This document shows, one piece after another, positions 8,411 through 15,956 of a stretch of 64,000 bases of DNA. Under the pieces are notes generated by a model. That model saw only the letters and a list, made by a program, of their open reading frames with translations. It searched no databases and was not told the origin of the DNA. Both the position numbers and the translations under genes were made by a program. The DNA is from Acidobacteriota bacterium (GTDB taxonomy: Bacteria; Acidobacteriota; Terriglobia; UBA7540), in the NCBI GenBank assembly GCA_902812465.1, contig CADDZE010000010.1, forward strand, positions 1-64,000, written 5' to 3'. Position 1 is the first letter of the stretch; every line of letters begins with the position of its first letter.

Positions 8411-10301
8411 ACGTTTGCATGCGGCGCCTATGAATACGCTGAGCAGCCGTCGCGGATTCCTTCGCCTGCTGGCCGGCTTCGCGCCGCCTCTGCCCGCTCG
8501 CATAGCTGCCAGTCTGCTGCCTGCTCCTCGCCCGCAGGTTGCTAGCGTTCGCTCCCCTCGCCGCCCTTCGGACCCAACCCACCACGCCGCTCCCCTCGGT
8601 TTCAAGCTGACAGACGTAGCATTGGAGGCTGGGCTGGGCGGTGCCCTGAACGTCTACGGTGGCGTCCGCAGCAAGCGCTTTTTGTTGGACGAAATGGGCT
8701 GCGGCGTCGCGTTCTTCGATTATGACCACGATGGCTGGCTGGATATCTTTCTAGTGAACGGCACCAGGTTGGAAGGCCTGCCGCCGGGACCGCCACCCTC
8801 GAACTTTCTCTTCCACAACAACCGCGACGGAACGTTCACGGACGTCACGCGCAGGGCCGGCCTCGTGCGCTCAGGCTGGGGACAAGGCTGCTGCATCGGC
8901 GACTATGACAACGATGGCTTCGATGACCTGTTCATCACCTACTGGGGCCAGAACGTGCTTTATCACAACAACGGCGACGGCACCTTCACCGACGTCACGG
9001 AGAAGGCCGGCCTGGTGCAGAGGGGGTCGTACCCTCGTTGGAACACTGGCTGCTGCTTCCTAGACTACGACCGGGATGGCCATCTAGACCTCTTCGTCGC
9101 CAACTATGTCACCTTCGATCCGCGGCTTGCGCCCCCGCCGGGTGCCAATGCCCTCTGCCACTACTACGGAATCCCGGTGGCTTGTGGACCACAGGGCTTG
9201 GGCGGTGGAACGAATGTTCTCTATCGCAACCGGGGCGACGGGACTTTCGAAGATGTATCCGAGGCGGCAGGCATTGCCGTGCCGCGCGGCGTAGCTGAGC
9301 CCACATCCGTCAGCGACCACTGGATTCCCATCGGCTCCTACGGCATGTCTGCCGTCGCGGCGGATTTCGACAATGACGGCTGGCCCGATATCTACGTCTC
9401 TTGCGACGAGGCGCCGAGCCTCCTCTACCACAACAACCACGATGGCACGTTCAGCGAGATTGGTGTCCCGGCTGGATGTGCCCTGAGTGGCGACGGGGCG
9501 GCGCAGGGCGGCATGGGCATCGGCGTGGGCGATTACGACGGTGACGGCTGGCTGGATATCGTCAAGCCGAACTTCTCGGACGAGACCATCAGCCTCTACC
9601 ACAACAACGGCAATGGCACTTTCTTTGATGCGGTCTTTCAGGCAGGACTGGGATCGAACCGCAAGTACGTCGGCTGGGGAGCCGGCTTCTTCGACTTTGA
9701 CAACGACGGCTGGAAGGACATCTTCATCTCCACCGGGCACGTCTTCCCGGAAATCGAGGGGCACCGGCTGCACGTTACCTACGCCGAGCCCAAGCTCGTC
9801 TATCGCAACCTCGGCAACGGACGCTTTGCCGACGTCTCCTCCCAAGCCGGGCCGGGCGCCACGCAGCCCCACGTCAGTCGCGGCTGCGCATTCGGCGATT
9901 TCGACAATGATGGCGACGTGGACGTCCTGGTGAACAACATGAACGAGCCCCCGTCGCTCCTGCGCAACGACAGCCAGGGGGGTAATTGGATCAAGGTGAA
10001 GTGCATTGGTACGAAGTCGAATCGCAGCGCCATCGGTGCGCGCGTCAAGGTGGTCACGGGCAACCACATTCAGATCGATGAAGTGATAAGCGGCTCGAGC
10101 TATATTTCACACAATGATTTCCGGCTGCACTTCGGACTCGGGCCGGCCGCGCGCGTGGACGAAATCGAGGTCCGCTGGCCTTCCGGCCATGTTGATTCCA
10201 TCAGGCGCGTGGAAGCCCAGCAGCTCGTGGTCATCGAGGAGGGGCGGGGCATGGTTAGAGTGGAAAGGTGGAACGCGCGGAAGCAGCATGCTGGAACGTG
10301 A
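8400..10301 (+). CDS. CRTAC1 / FG-GAP-ASPIC-UnbV repeat protein with Tat-like signal
   Basis: 633 aa. The N-terminus has SRRGFLRLL with a twin arginine at residues 17-18 and a hydrophobic/alanine segment, consistent with Tat export. The body carries seven VCBS/FG-GAP calcium-loop motifs (DYDHDGWLD, DYDNDGFDD, DYDRDGHLD, DFDNDGWPD, DYDGDGWLD, DFDNDGWKD, DFDNDGDVD), each near an NNRDGTF-like turn, predicting a seven-bladed propeller. The C-terminus (about 530-610, FRLHFGLGPAARVDEIEVRWPSG split across strands) is the ASPIC/UnbV domain. Such proteins are abundant in Acidobacteria and are mostly uncharacterised; the family is related to UnbV and to human CRTAC1. The start overlaps the upstream TPR gene, so the three proteins are likely made together. 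Confidence 0.88.
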   Translation: MSLRRLHAAPMNTLSSRRGFLRLLAGFAPPLPARIAASLLPAPRPQVASVRSPRRPSDPTHHAAPLGFKLTDVALEAGLGGALNVYGGVRSKRFLLDEMGCGVAFFDYDHDGWLDIFLVNGTRLEGLPPGPPPSNFLFHNNRDGTFTDVTRRAGLVRSGWGQGCCIGDYDNDGFDDLFITYWGQNVLYHNNGDGTFTDVTEKAGLVQRGSYPRWNTGCCFLDYDRDGHLDLFVANYVTFDPRLAPPPGANALCHYYGIPVACGPQGLGGGTNVLYRNRGDGTFEDVSEAAGIAVPRGVAEPTSVSDHWIPIGSYGMSAVAADFDNDGWPDIYVSCDEAPSLLYHNNHDGTFSEIGVPAGCALSGDGAAQGGMGIGVGDYDGDGWLDIVKPNFSDETISLYHNNGNGTFFDAVFQAGLGSNRKYVGWGAGFFDFDNDGWKDIFISTGHVFPEIEGHRLHVTYAEPKLVYRNLGNGRFADVSSQAGPGATQPHVSRGCAFGDFDNDGDVDVLVNNMNEPPSLLRNDSQGGNWIKVKCIGTKSNRSAIGARVKVVTGNHIQIDEVISGSSYISHNDFRLHFGLGPAARVDEIEVRWPSGHVDSIRRVEAQQLVVIEEGRGMVRVERWNARKQHAGT

Positions 10302-10352
10302 GCTCGCCGAGTGCAGGTCAGTCGCTCAGCGACGGACCGGTGAGGGGGATCC

Positions 10353-11927
10353 TCAAACACCTGCACCGGAAGCACTGCCTGCCGCTTCCTGCATGATCTT
10401 CACACTGGCGCTGGCGCCGATACGCGTGGCCCCAGCCCGGAGCATTCTCTGCAAGTCCGCGTAGGAACGGATCCCCCCCGCGGCCTTAACGCCCGTCTCT
10501 GGCCCCACGGCCAGCCGCATTAGCTCCACGTCGTGGGCCGTGGCGCCGCCCGAAGCGAAACCGGTGGAGGTTTTGACGAAATCTGCACCCGCTGACTTCG
10601 CCAGGTGGCAGGCTGTCACCTTTTCCTGGTCCGTGAGCAAGGCACACTCGAGGATCACTTTGCAGATGGCGCCGCCGCGGTGGCACGTTTCGACGACGCC
10701 GCGGATGTCCTGTTCGACGCGCTCGTGCTGCCCGGACTTGAGTGCGCCGACGTGAAGGACCATGTCGATTTCGCGCGCACCCAGCCTGACTGCTTGCTCC
10801 GCCTCGAACCGCTTCACCCCCGTGAGCGTGGCTCCGAGTGGAAAGCCCGCCACCGTGCAGACCTTTACTACCGAGCCGCGCAGCAAAGCCACGGCGAGCG
10901 GTACCCAGGCCGGGTTCACGCAGACGGTGGCAAAGGCAAAGCGGCGCGCCTCATCACACAGCTGCCGAATCTGGGCTTCGGTGGCTTCGGGCTTCAGCAG
11001 CGTATGATCGATCAAGGCTGCGATGTCCGCAGGAACGCGGGAAACGCCCTGGCCCGCGCTTACCCGTGCTGCGCCAGCTGCCAACACGCTCCGTGTTTTC
11101 TCCGGACACGCTTCGGCGCAGCGGCCGTCACAGTCCGGACAAACTGCATCATCCCGCTCCAGGCCGCGCACTTCGCCCCGTGGCTGCTCCGCAAGCTGGC
11201 AGAAGACCTCGCGCGCAATCGCTTCGATCAGGCGCTCGCGTTCTAACGAATCGATCGCGGGCACCTCCCGCGCAACTGAGCCCGCGCGAATGGACGAGGC
11301 TTCTAGAGCTTTGATCTTCTCCAAGCGCGCCGCGTGCCGTCCGCCGGCAAACGCGGTTGCCAGCCAAACGGCGGCGATTTCGCGCGCCTCCTCAGGACGA
11401 AGCATCCGCGCACCGAGGGCGAGGACGTTGGCATCATTGTGCTCCCGGCTCTGATGCGCGGTTGCCCGGTCGTAGCAAAGCGCTGCCCGAATTCCTGGCA
11501 CCTTATTAGCCGCGATCGCGGAATCGATCCCCGCGCCGTCAATGACAATGCCGCGCCACGCTTTCCCAGAGGCGACGAGTTCCGCGACGGCGCGCGCGAA
11601 ATCCGGGTAGTCCACCGAAGCTGGAGACGTGGTTCCCAGGTCGAGGACCGCGTATCCCATATCCTGGAGGGCGTGTTTTAGATATTCCTTCAGTTCGAAT
11701 CCGGCGTGGTCGGCACCCAGTGCCACCGTCCCTATGCTCTTGGTCCGCGAAGCTGGTAACACCTCCGCCTCGGAGCTGGCGGGTAGGCCGTCCGCCCGAA
11801 CCCTCACTCCAAGTTCGGCGGCCACCTCCCGTGCCTGGTCGGTGAGGATCGCCTCCGCAGGGACAAGCAGTTCGCCTGCGCGCGCAGCGGCCTTGACATC
11901 CGCGGCGGTGATGACTGGCCTGGACAT
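10353..11927 (-). CDS. RpiB-like sugar-phosphate isomerase fused to deoxyribose-phosphate aldolase (DeoC)
   Basis: 524 aa in three parts. Residues 5-45 ([14 protein letters not shown]..., [15 protein letters not shown]) resemble the N-terminal segment of ethanolamine-utilisation protein EutQ. Residues about 64-206 are RpiB/LacA-like ([22 protein letters not shown]). However, the usual catalytic Cys of the CGTGIG loop is Asp130 here ([16 protein letters not shown]). A linker with C263, C266, C270, C274 ([12 protein letters not shown]) follows and could bind metal. Residues about 297-517 are DeoC, with Schiff-base Lys452 (VKTSTGF), Lys481 (VKAAGG) and Asp388, so aldol cleavage of 2-deoxyribose-5-phosphate to acetaldehyde and glyceraldehyde-3-phosphate is expected. 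Whether the isomerase half is active is open. DeoC plus RpiB is the reported cargo signature of sugar-phosphate microcompartments. Confidence 0.88.
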   Translation of the reverse strand: MSRPVITAADVKAAARAGELLVPAEAILTDQAREVAAELGVRVRADGLPASSEAEVLPASRTKSIGTVALGADHAGFELKEYLKHALQDMGYAVLDLGTTSPASVDYPDFARAVAELVASGKAWRGIVIDGAGIDSAIAANKVPGIRAALCYDRATAHQSREHNDANVLALGARMLRPEEAREIAAVWLATAFAGGRHAARLEKIKALEASSIRAGSVAREVPAIDSLERERLIEAIAREVFCQLAEQPRGEVRGLERDDAVCPDCDGRCAEACPEKTRSVLAAGAARVSAGQGVSRVPADIAALIDHTLLKPEATEAQIRQLCDEARRFAFATVCVNPAWVPLAVALLRGSVVKVCTVAGFPLGATLTGVKRFEAEQAVRLGAREIDMVLHVGALKSGQHERVEQDIRGVVETCHRGGAICKVILECALLTDQEKVTACHLAKSAGADFVKTSTGFASGGATAHDVELMRLAVGPETGVKAAGGIRSYADLQRMLRAGATRIGASASVKIMQEAAGSASGAGV

Positions 11928-11935
11928 GTGGGGCG

Positions 11936-11953
11936 GGATCGTGGAGACGATCC
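11936..11953 (-). promoter_or_regulatory. Perfect inverted repeat just upstream of rpiB-deoC
   Basis: GGATCGT-GGAG-ACGATCC: a 7-bp perfect stem with a 4-nt loop, 8 nt before the start codon on the minus strand. Its position suits an operator or a translation-controlling hairpin. No Shine-Dalgarno is visible between it and the ATG. Confidence 0.35.
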
Positions 11954-12043
11954 GAAGCCTAAATGTAACGTCCTACCCGGCCACGCGCAAGCCAACGCGG
12001 CCCTGGCGACTGGCAAGGCTGCCCGGCGAGAAGAGCAAAGTGT

Positions 12044-12448
12044 TCAGAGGGGCTGGGCGGAGGCCGGGTTGAGAGGCGGAGCGGGCCCGAGGACGCTGCG
12101 GAGCCGCTCCCAAAGGTCCTGCATCAGCCGGGTCTCCTGCACGGGGGGCACGCAGCTGCGCTCGATTAGCGCGGCAGTTTGAGGGTCCGAGACCTGGCCG
12201 GTGATGAACAAGACTCGCCCCACCAAGTTCGGGCGAATCTCCTTGATCTTCGAGAGAACCTGATCGGCGGGTACATCCGAACAACGCAGGTCCAGCAGCA
12301 CGGCGTCAAACGACTCCCGGCGAATCATGGCCAGCGCCTGCCGGCCGTTATAGGCCACATCGCCCTCGCATTGTAAGGCCGACAAAAGAATATAGACGAG
12401 GTTGCGGACGGAAGGTTCGTCCTCGATGACCAGCACCCGGCGTGACAT
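12044..12448 (-). CDS. Single-domain response regulator, degenerate C-terminal site
   Basis: 134 aa CheY-like receiver. The start at 12448 is set by AGAGGAGG directly upstream; the frame continues further but without a better site. Acidic pocket Glu9, Asp10 and Glu11 (VIEDEPS), phospho-acceptor Asp53 (VLLDLR) and switch Thr83 (FITGQ) are present. Where receivers normally carry the conserved Lys-Pro, this one reads PPVQETRL, so the Lys is missing and phosphorylation-driven switching may be altered. There is no output domain and no adjacent histidine kinase. A 14-bp palindrome lies 87 nt upstream. Confidence 0.75.
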   Translation of the reverse strand: MSRRVLVIEDEPSVRNLVYILLSALQCEGDVAYNGRQALAMIRRESFDAVLLDLRCSDVPADQVLSKIKEIRPNLVGRVLFITGQVSDPQTAALIERSCVPPVQETRLMQDLWERLRSVLGPAPPLNPASAQPL

Positions 12449-12534
12449 AGGGCCTCCTCTGGGCCGAACGTTGACCCGGGGAACTGCCCGACCCGGCAAT
12501 ACGCGCTCGCTGGTCCTAAGCCTATCCCCTATTT

Positions 12535-12548
12535 CTTGACATGTCAAG
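12535..12548. promoter_or_regulatory. 14-bp perfect palindrome CTTGACATGTCAAG
   Basis: Complete two-fold symmetry, upstream of the response regulator. On the minus strand its TTGACA half could double as a -35 (17 nt to TAGGCT, a weak -10), so a bound dimeric regulator could block or activate that promoter. The site assignment is inference. Confidence 0.4.
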
Positions 12549-12599
12549 TCAATTATGAGGTATAGCAAGACATCAATGTAACGAAACAGATATCGACTT

Positions 12600-13403
12600 C
12601 TAGCGGCTTTGGGGGTCTTTCGCCCCAGTTTTTTCCTCCCGGGAATTGGCTGCTGCGTTGGAGGGGGTCGAGAACTGGTGGTCGTGGCCGGGCACAATGA
12701 TGCCTCCCAGAGACAGGATCCGCTCCCGGTCACGTGCGAACTGCTCCCGGTTGCACGGGATCATAGTGAGCACCTGCTGATCGTCCTCCCGAGTCAGAAG
12801 CGCGTCCCCGGCGATCACCGTGGTGCTGCCTTGAGATGGGGCCAGGATCGAAACATGTCCCGGTACGTGGCCGGCGGTCACCAAGAAATCCAGCGCGTCG
12901 GGCAGACCCTCCGTTTCCATCCAATGGAAGCGGCTCCGCTCCCCCAGGCGCTCGGCCTTCCACCAGCGCAGGGCGAACTTGCGCAGACCAGCCATTCGTT
13001 GCCGTGCTTCTTCGTAGTCCAGGAGCTCCGGATAGTACTTCAGCGAAAGCTGTTCCCAGTTCCGATCGTCCCGCAGGTCGGAATAGAGCGAGCAGCACCA
13101 GTCATAGGACTCTTGTGTCGCGTAGATCGCCGCTCTGGGGAAGAGGCAGTTGTTCAGGACATGGTCGACATGAAAGTGCGTGTTGACGACAACTTCCACG
13201 TCTTCGGGCCGCAATCCCTTCCGCTCCAGAGAGCGAACCAACTGGTGGGCTTCGTGGGGCAGGCCGGTGTCGACTACCAGGTGGTGCTGCCCCTGGGAAA
13301 GCAGCACCGAGGTAGCTCCGCGCCAGCTCCCCGGCATGAGAACCTCTACTTTCCAACCCGTGTCAGGCAAGAAGAACTCCTCGGTTAGACGGGCGCGCCT
13401 CAT
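12600..13403 (-). CDS. MBL-fold metallo-hydrolase
   Basis: 267 aa. Metal-binding signature THFHVDH at residues 75-81, a later GHVPGH motif (His ligand) and GDALL (bridging Asp) give the full metallo-beta-lactamase-fold ligand set. The N-terminal part (TSVLLSQGQHHLVVDTG) is the usual beta-hairpin before the site. Overall it resembles MBLAC1-like and lactonase-like hydrolases; the substrate cannot be assigned. It lies upstream of the response regulator on the same strand with a 151-nt gap, so co-transcription is uncertain. Confidence 0.8.
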   Translation of the reverse strand: MRRARLTEEFFLPDTGWKVEVLMPGSWRGATSVLLSQGQHHLVVDTGLPHEAHQLVRSLERKGLRPEDVEVVVNTHFHVDHVLNNCLFPRAAIYATQESYDWCCSLYSDLRDDRNWEQLSLKYYPELLDYEEARQRMAGLRKFALRWWKAERLGERSRFHWMETEGLPDALDFLVTAGHVPGHVSILAPSQGSTTVIAGDALLTREDDQQVLTMIPCNREQFARDRERILSLGGIIVPGHDHQFSTPSNAAANSREEKTGAKDPQSR

Positions 13404-13501
13404 TGTAACAGGGGAGACGGCCGGGGCGGGAAGCGAAATCGCTCGGCGGTTCGGAAGCGACGGTTCGGCAGGAGTCCGCTAAAGCTGTGCGGTCGCGGCG
13501 C

Positions 13502-15307
13502 TCACGATTTGCTAGCAATAGGCTGCTCGTGACTTTCCTCTTCCATCACCCAACGCCGCAGGCGCAGGATGTCCGCGGCGCGCGCGACGCCTATGGGTTT
13601 CATCACGCCATCTTGCTCGATCACTACCACGTTCTCTGCGTTGCGACGGATCATCTCGCGGGTCACTTCATCCACCGATTGACCCGGGTAAGCGAGCACA
13701 TAGTCACGCCGTGCGAGTTCGCGGGCCGTCACACCGCCATCGAGCTTTCGCAACAAGTCGTGTGCCTCCACGATGCCCGCGAGTGAGCCGTCCTTCTCGA
13801 CCACGGGAAGCACGCCGATGTTTTCCGTGTACAGGTCGCGCACCACCGTTTCCACTGGCGCGTCGGCAGGAATTACGGTGAACTCCCTGCGGATCACCTG
13901 GTCGATGCGGGCGCGCATCATGACCGGGGCGGAGTAGTCCTGCAGGACTATCAGTCCGCGCTTCACCAGCTTGCCCGTCATGATCGACTCGGAACTGAAC
14001 AATCGCACCACGCCGTCGGAAACCATGCAGCAGACGACGAGCGGTAGGATAGCGTTGGGGTTCCGGCTAAGTTCGAAGAGGAAGACGATGCTGGTGAAAG
14101 GCGCCCGGGCAATCCCGGCGAAGGTTGCCGCCATGGCCACTAGCGCGTAGAGGGCGGGATCGCTCACCAGGTTGGGTAGCGCGTGATGCCAGGCGGTAGC
14201 GTAGGCAGCCCCGAGGCCGCCGCCGACGATGAGCGAAGGGGCGAAGACGCCTCCCGTGGTGCCGGAGCCCAGGGAGATCACCAGGGCCCAGAACTTGGCG
14301 ACGGAGACGCCCAGCAGCTTACCCACCGTGAGGCGGTCATTCAGCATGTCGCGGATAGTGTCATAACCAGTCCCGAAGACCTGGGGATAGAAGTAACCGA
14401 TGATGCCCAGCAGCAGCGCTCCGGCCACGGGTGCCCAGACGGCGGCCGGCTTCAAGAAGAAATGGTCAAACCAATCTTCGAGGAGAAAGAGCACGCGGAT
14501 CATGAGAATCCCCACCATTCCCGTCACCAGGCCCAGGAGCCCGAACAGCCATAGCTCCTGCATGCTGGTTAGCACAAACGCCGGCGTGGGGAAGAGGGGC
14601 GCCCACCCGCGGAAATGGACAGCCACGGAAGTAGCGACGGCGGAGGCGATGGCGACAGGGATAAATGATCGGGCGCGAAATTCAAACAGGAGCAGTTCGA
14701 TGGCCACCAGTACGCCGGCCAGCGGCGCCATGAACGTGGCGGCCATCCCGCCGGCGGCTCCTGCGGCCAGCAGGACGCGCCGCTGGTAGGGTGTAAGGTG
14801 AACCAGCTGGCCGAAGATCGACCCGAAGGCGGCGCCGGTCTGGATGATAGGTCCCTCGGCACCGAACGGGCCCCCGGTGCCGATGGCAAAGGCCGTAGCA
14901 ATCGGCTTGAGGATGCCCACCCGCAGACGCACGCGGCTCTTGCCCATGAGGACCGCCTCCATGGCCTCCGGAATGCCGTGACCCTTCAGGGTGGGCTCCC
15001 AAAAATGGATCATGAGCCCTACGACCAGGCCGCCGATGGGCGGGATCAGGATCACCCAGGCACCGAGGTGATGGTGGACGGGATAGGTGATGGCGAACGA
15101 CCACTTGCCGTAAAAGAAGAGGTTCGTGAAGAGGTAGATCAGCTCGAGCAGGCCTTGGGCCACCAGGCCGGCAATCAAGCCGACCAGCGCGGCGTAGAAC
15201 GAGGTCAGCACCACCTCGGGCTGAAGGGCTACTCCAAACTCCTTCCGCCCCGGGGCGCGGGTGGGGTCCTTGCTATGGGTCATTACCGTCGGGTGCTTCA
15301 GGTCCAC
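13502..15307 (-). CDS. clcA: CLC-family chloride channel/antiporter with C-terminal CBS pair
   Basis: 601 aa from a GTG at 15307, chosen because GGAGG is 8 nt upstream; other in-frame starts are GTG 15316 and ATG 15284. Multiple membrane helices carry the CLC signatures: GHGIPE (109-114, anion site), GAEGP (149-153, gating Glu151) and GGVFAPSL. From about residue 450 the protein has two CBS domains (ending DILRLRRW), which often bind adenine nucleotides and regulate gating. The retained gating Glu allows either channel or Cl-/H+ exchange. It begins 27 nt after marR on the same strand, so it is probably controlled by that repressor. Confidence 0.88.
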   Translation of the reverse strand: MDLKHPTVMTHSKDPTRAPGRKEFGVALQPEVVLTSFYAALVGLIAGLVAQGLLELIYLFTNLFFYGKWSFAITYPVHHHLGAWVILIPPIGGLVVGLMIHFWEPTLKGHGIPEAMEAVLMGKSRVRLRVGILKPIATAFAIGTGGPFGAEGPIIQTGAAFGSIFGQLVHLTPYQRRVLLAAGAAGGMAATFMAPLAGVLVAIELLLFEFRARSFIPVAIASAVATSVAVHFRGWAPLFPTPAFVLTSMQELWLFGLLGLVTGMVGILMIRVLFLLEDWFDHFFLKPAAVWAPVAGALLLGIIGYFYPQVFGTGYDTIRDMLNDRLTVGKLLGVSVAKFWALVISLGSGTTGGVFAPSLIVGGGLGAAYATAWHHALPNLVSDPALYALVAMAATFAGIARAPFTSIVFLFELSRNPNAILPLVVCCMVSDGVVRLFSSESIMTGKLVKRGLIVLQDYSAPVMMRARIDQVIRREFTVIPADAPVETVVRDLYTENIGVLPVVEKDGSLAGIVEAHDLLRKLDGGVTARELARRDYVLAYPGQSVDEVTREMIRRNAENVVVIEQDGVMKPIGVARAADILRLRRWVMEEESHEQPIASKS

Positions 15308-15334
15308 CTCAGCCACCTCCGATAGGTTGACACC

Positions 15335-15853
15335 TCAACGAGGCCCGCTGCGCGCGCTCTTCACCCCGCGCGCTTTCGGTCCGGGCGCGGAGCCACCCTG
15401 CACCCTCACGGCTCCGCGCCCGAGGTTGGGCCGCTTGGTCCGGCCAGCGGCGGCCATTACCCCCAGCAGCGTCTCCTGCAGGCGTATGAGCTCCTGGCGG
15501 TGCATCTTGGCCAAGCGGTGGAGCAGTTGCTTGCCACGCGGCGTCAGGCTCACCCGGACGAAGCGCCGGTCCGCGGCGCTCGGCTTCTTCTGCACCAGGC
15601 CTCTCCGCGCGGCACGCTCGACCAAGCCCACCACCGCGTTATGGCGTTCCTGCAGGAACTCGGCCAAGTCCGACACCGTGGTCCAGCCATTTCCCGTGTA
15701 GCCCGCCACCCCCAGCAGAAGCTGGTGCTGCTGCGGCGTCAGACCGCACTCCCGCGCCGCCTGTTCGCTGAAGCGCAGGAAGCAGCGCAGGCGATAACGA
15801 AAGAGCGCCAGGCGGCGGACGATGGGCGTGGCTCCTGGCGCGCGAATCTTCAC
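15335..15853 (-). CDS. MarR-family transcriptional regulator
   Basis: 172 aa from a GTG. A winged helix-turn-helix lies around residues 40-125, with LTPQQHQLLLGV, SDLAEFLQERHNAVVGLVER (recognition region) and the wing containing DRRFVRVSLTPRG, the hallmark DxR...LT..G of MarR proteins. The C-terminal tail is basic and low complexity. It sits directly upstream of clcA in the same direction. A near-palindrome overlaps its own -10 (15862-15884), so autoregulation is likely. The ligand is unknown. Confidence 0.88.
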   Translation of the reverse strand: MKIRAPGATPIVRRLALFRYRLRCFLRFSEQAARECGLTPQQHQLLLGVAGYTGNGWTTVSDLAEFLQERHNAVVGLVERAARRGLVQKKPSAADRRFVRVSLTPRGKQLLHRLAKMHRQELIRLQETLLGVMAAAGRTKRPNLGRGAVRVQGGSAPGPKARGVKSARSGPR

Positions 15854-15859
15854 CGGCTG

Positions 15860-15865
15860 ATTATA
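15860..15865 (-). promoter_or_regulatory. -10 of marR, 6 nt from the start codon
   Basis: TATAAT on the minus strand (15865-15860) is followed after 6 nt by the GTG start at 15853. This consensus -10 so close to the start, with no Shine-Dalgarno, predicts a leaderless marR-clcA mRNA. The -35 is weak. Confidence 0.55.
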
Positions 15866-15884
15866 TCACATTGCGATGTATATA
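15862..15884. promoter_or_regulatory. Probable MarR operator
   Basis: TATATCACAT and ATGTATATA flank TGCG, an imperfect inverted repeat of about 23 bp (one base deleted on one side). It overlaps the marR -10, the expected position for MarR autorepression. Confidence 0.5.
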
Positions 15885-15956
15885 AACGAGGAAGGTGCTC
15901 GGCCTGCGGTGTCCGCCCGCGGCGCGGAACGCGTCTAGACTGCTGCCCTCCCAGGC

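Noticed and set aside
9084-10067. Long open frame on the minus strand opposite the CRTAC1 gene
   Set aside because: It mirrors the high-GC coding strand, has no family resemblance and no ribosome site; the plus-strand protein has repeated FG-GAP motifs.
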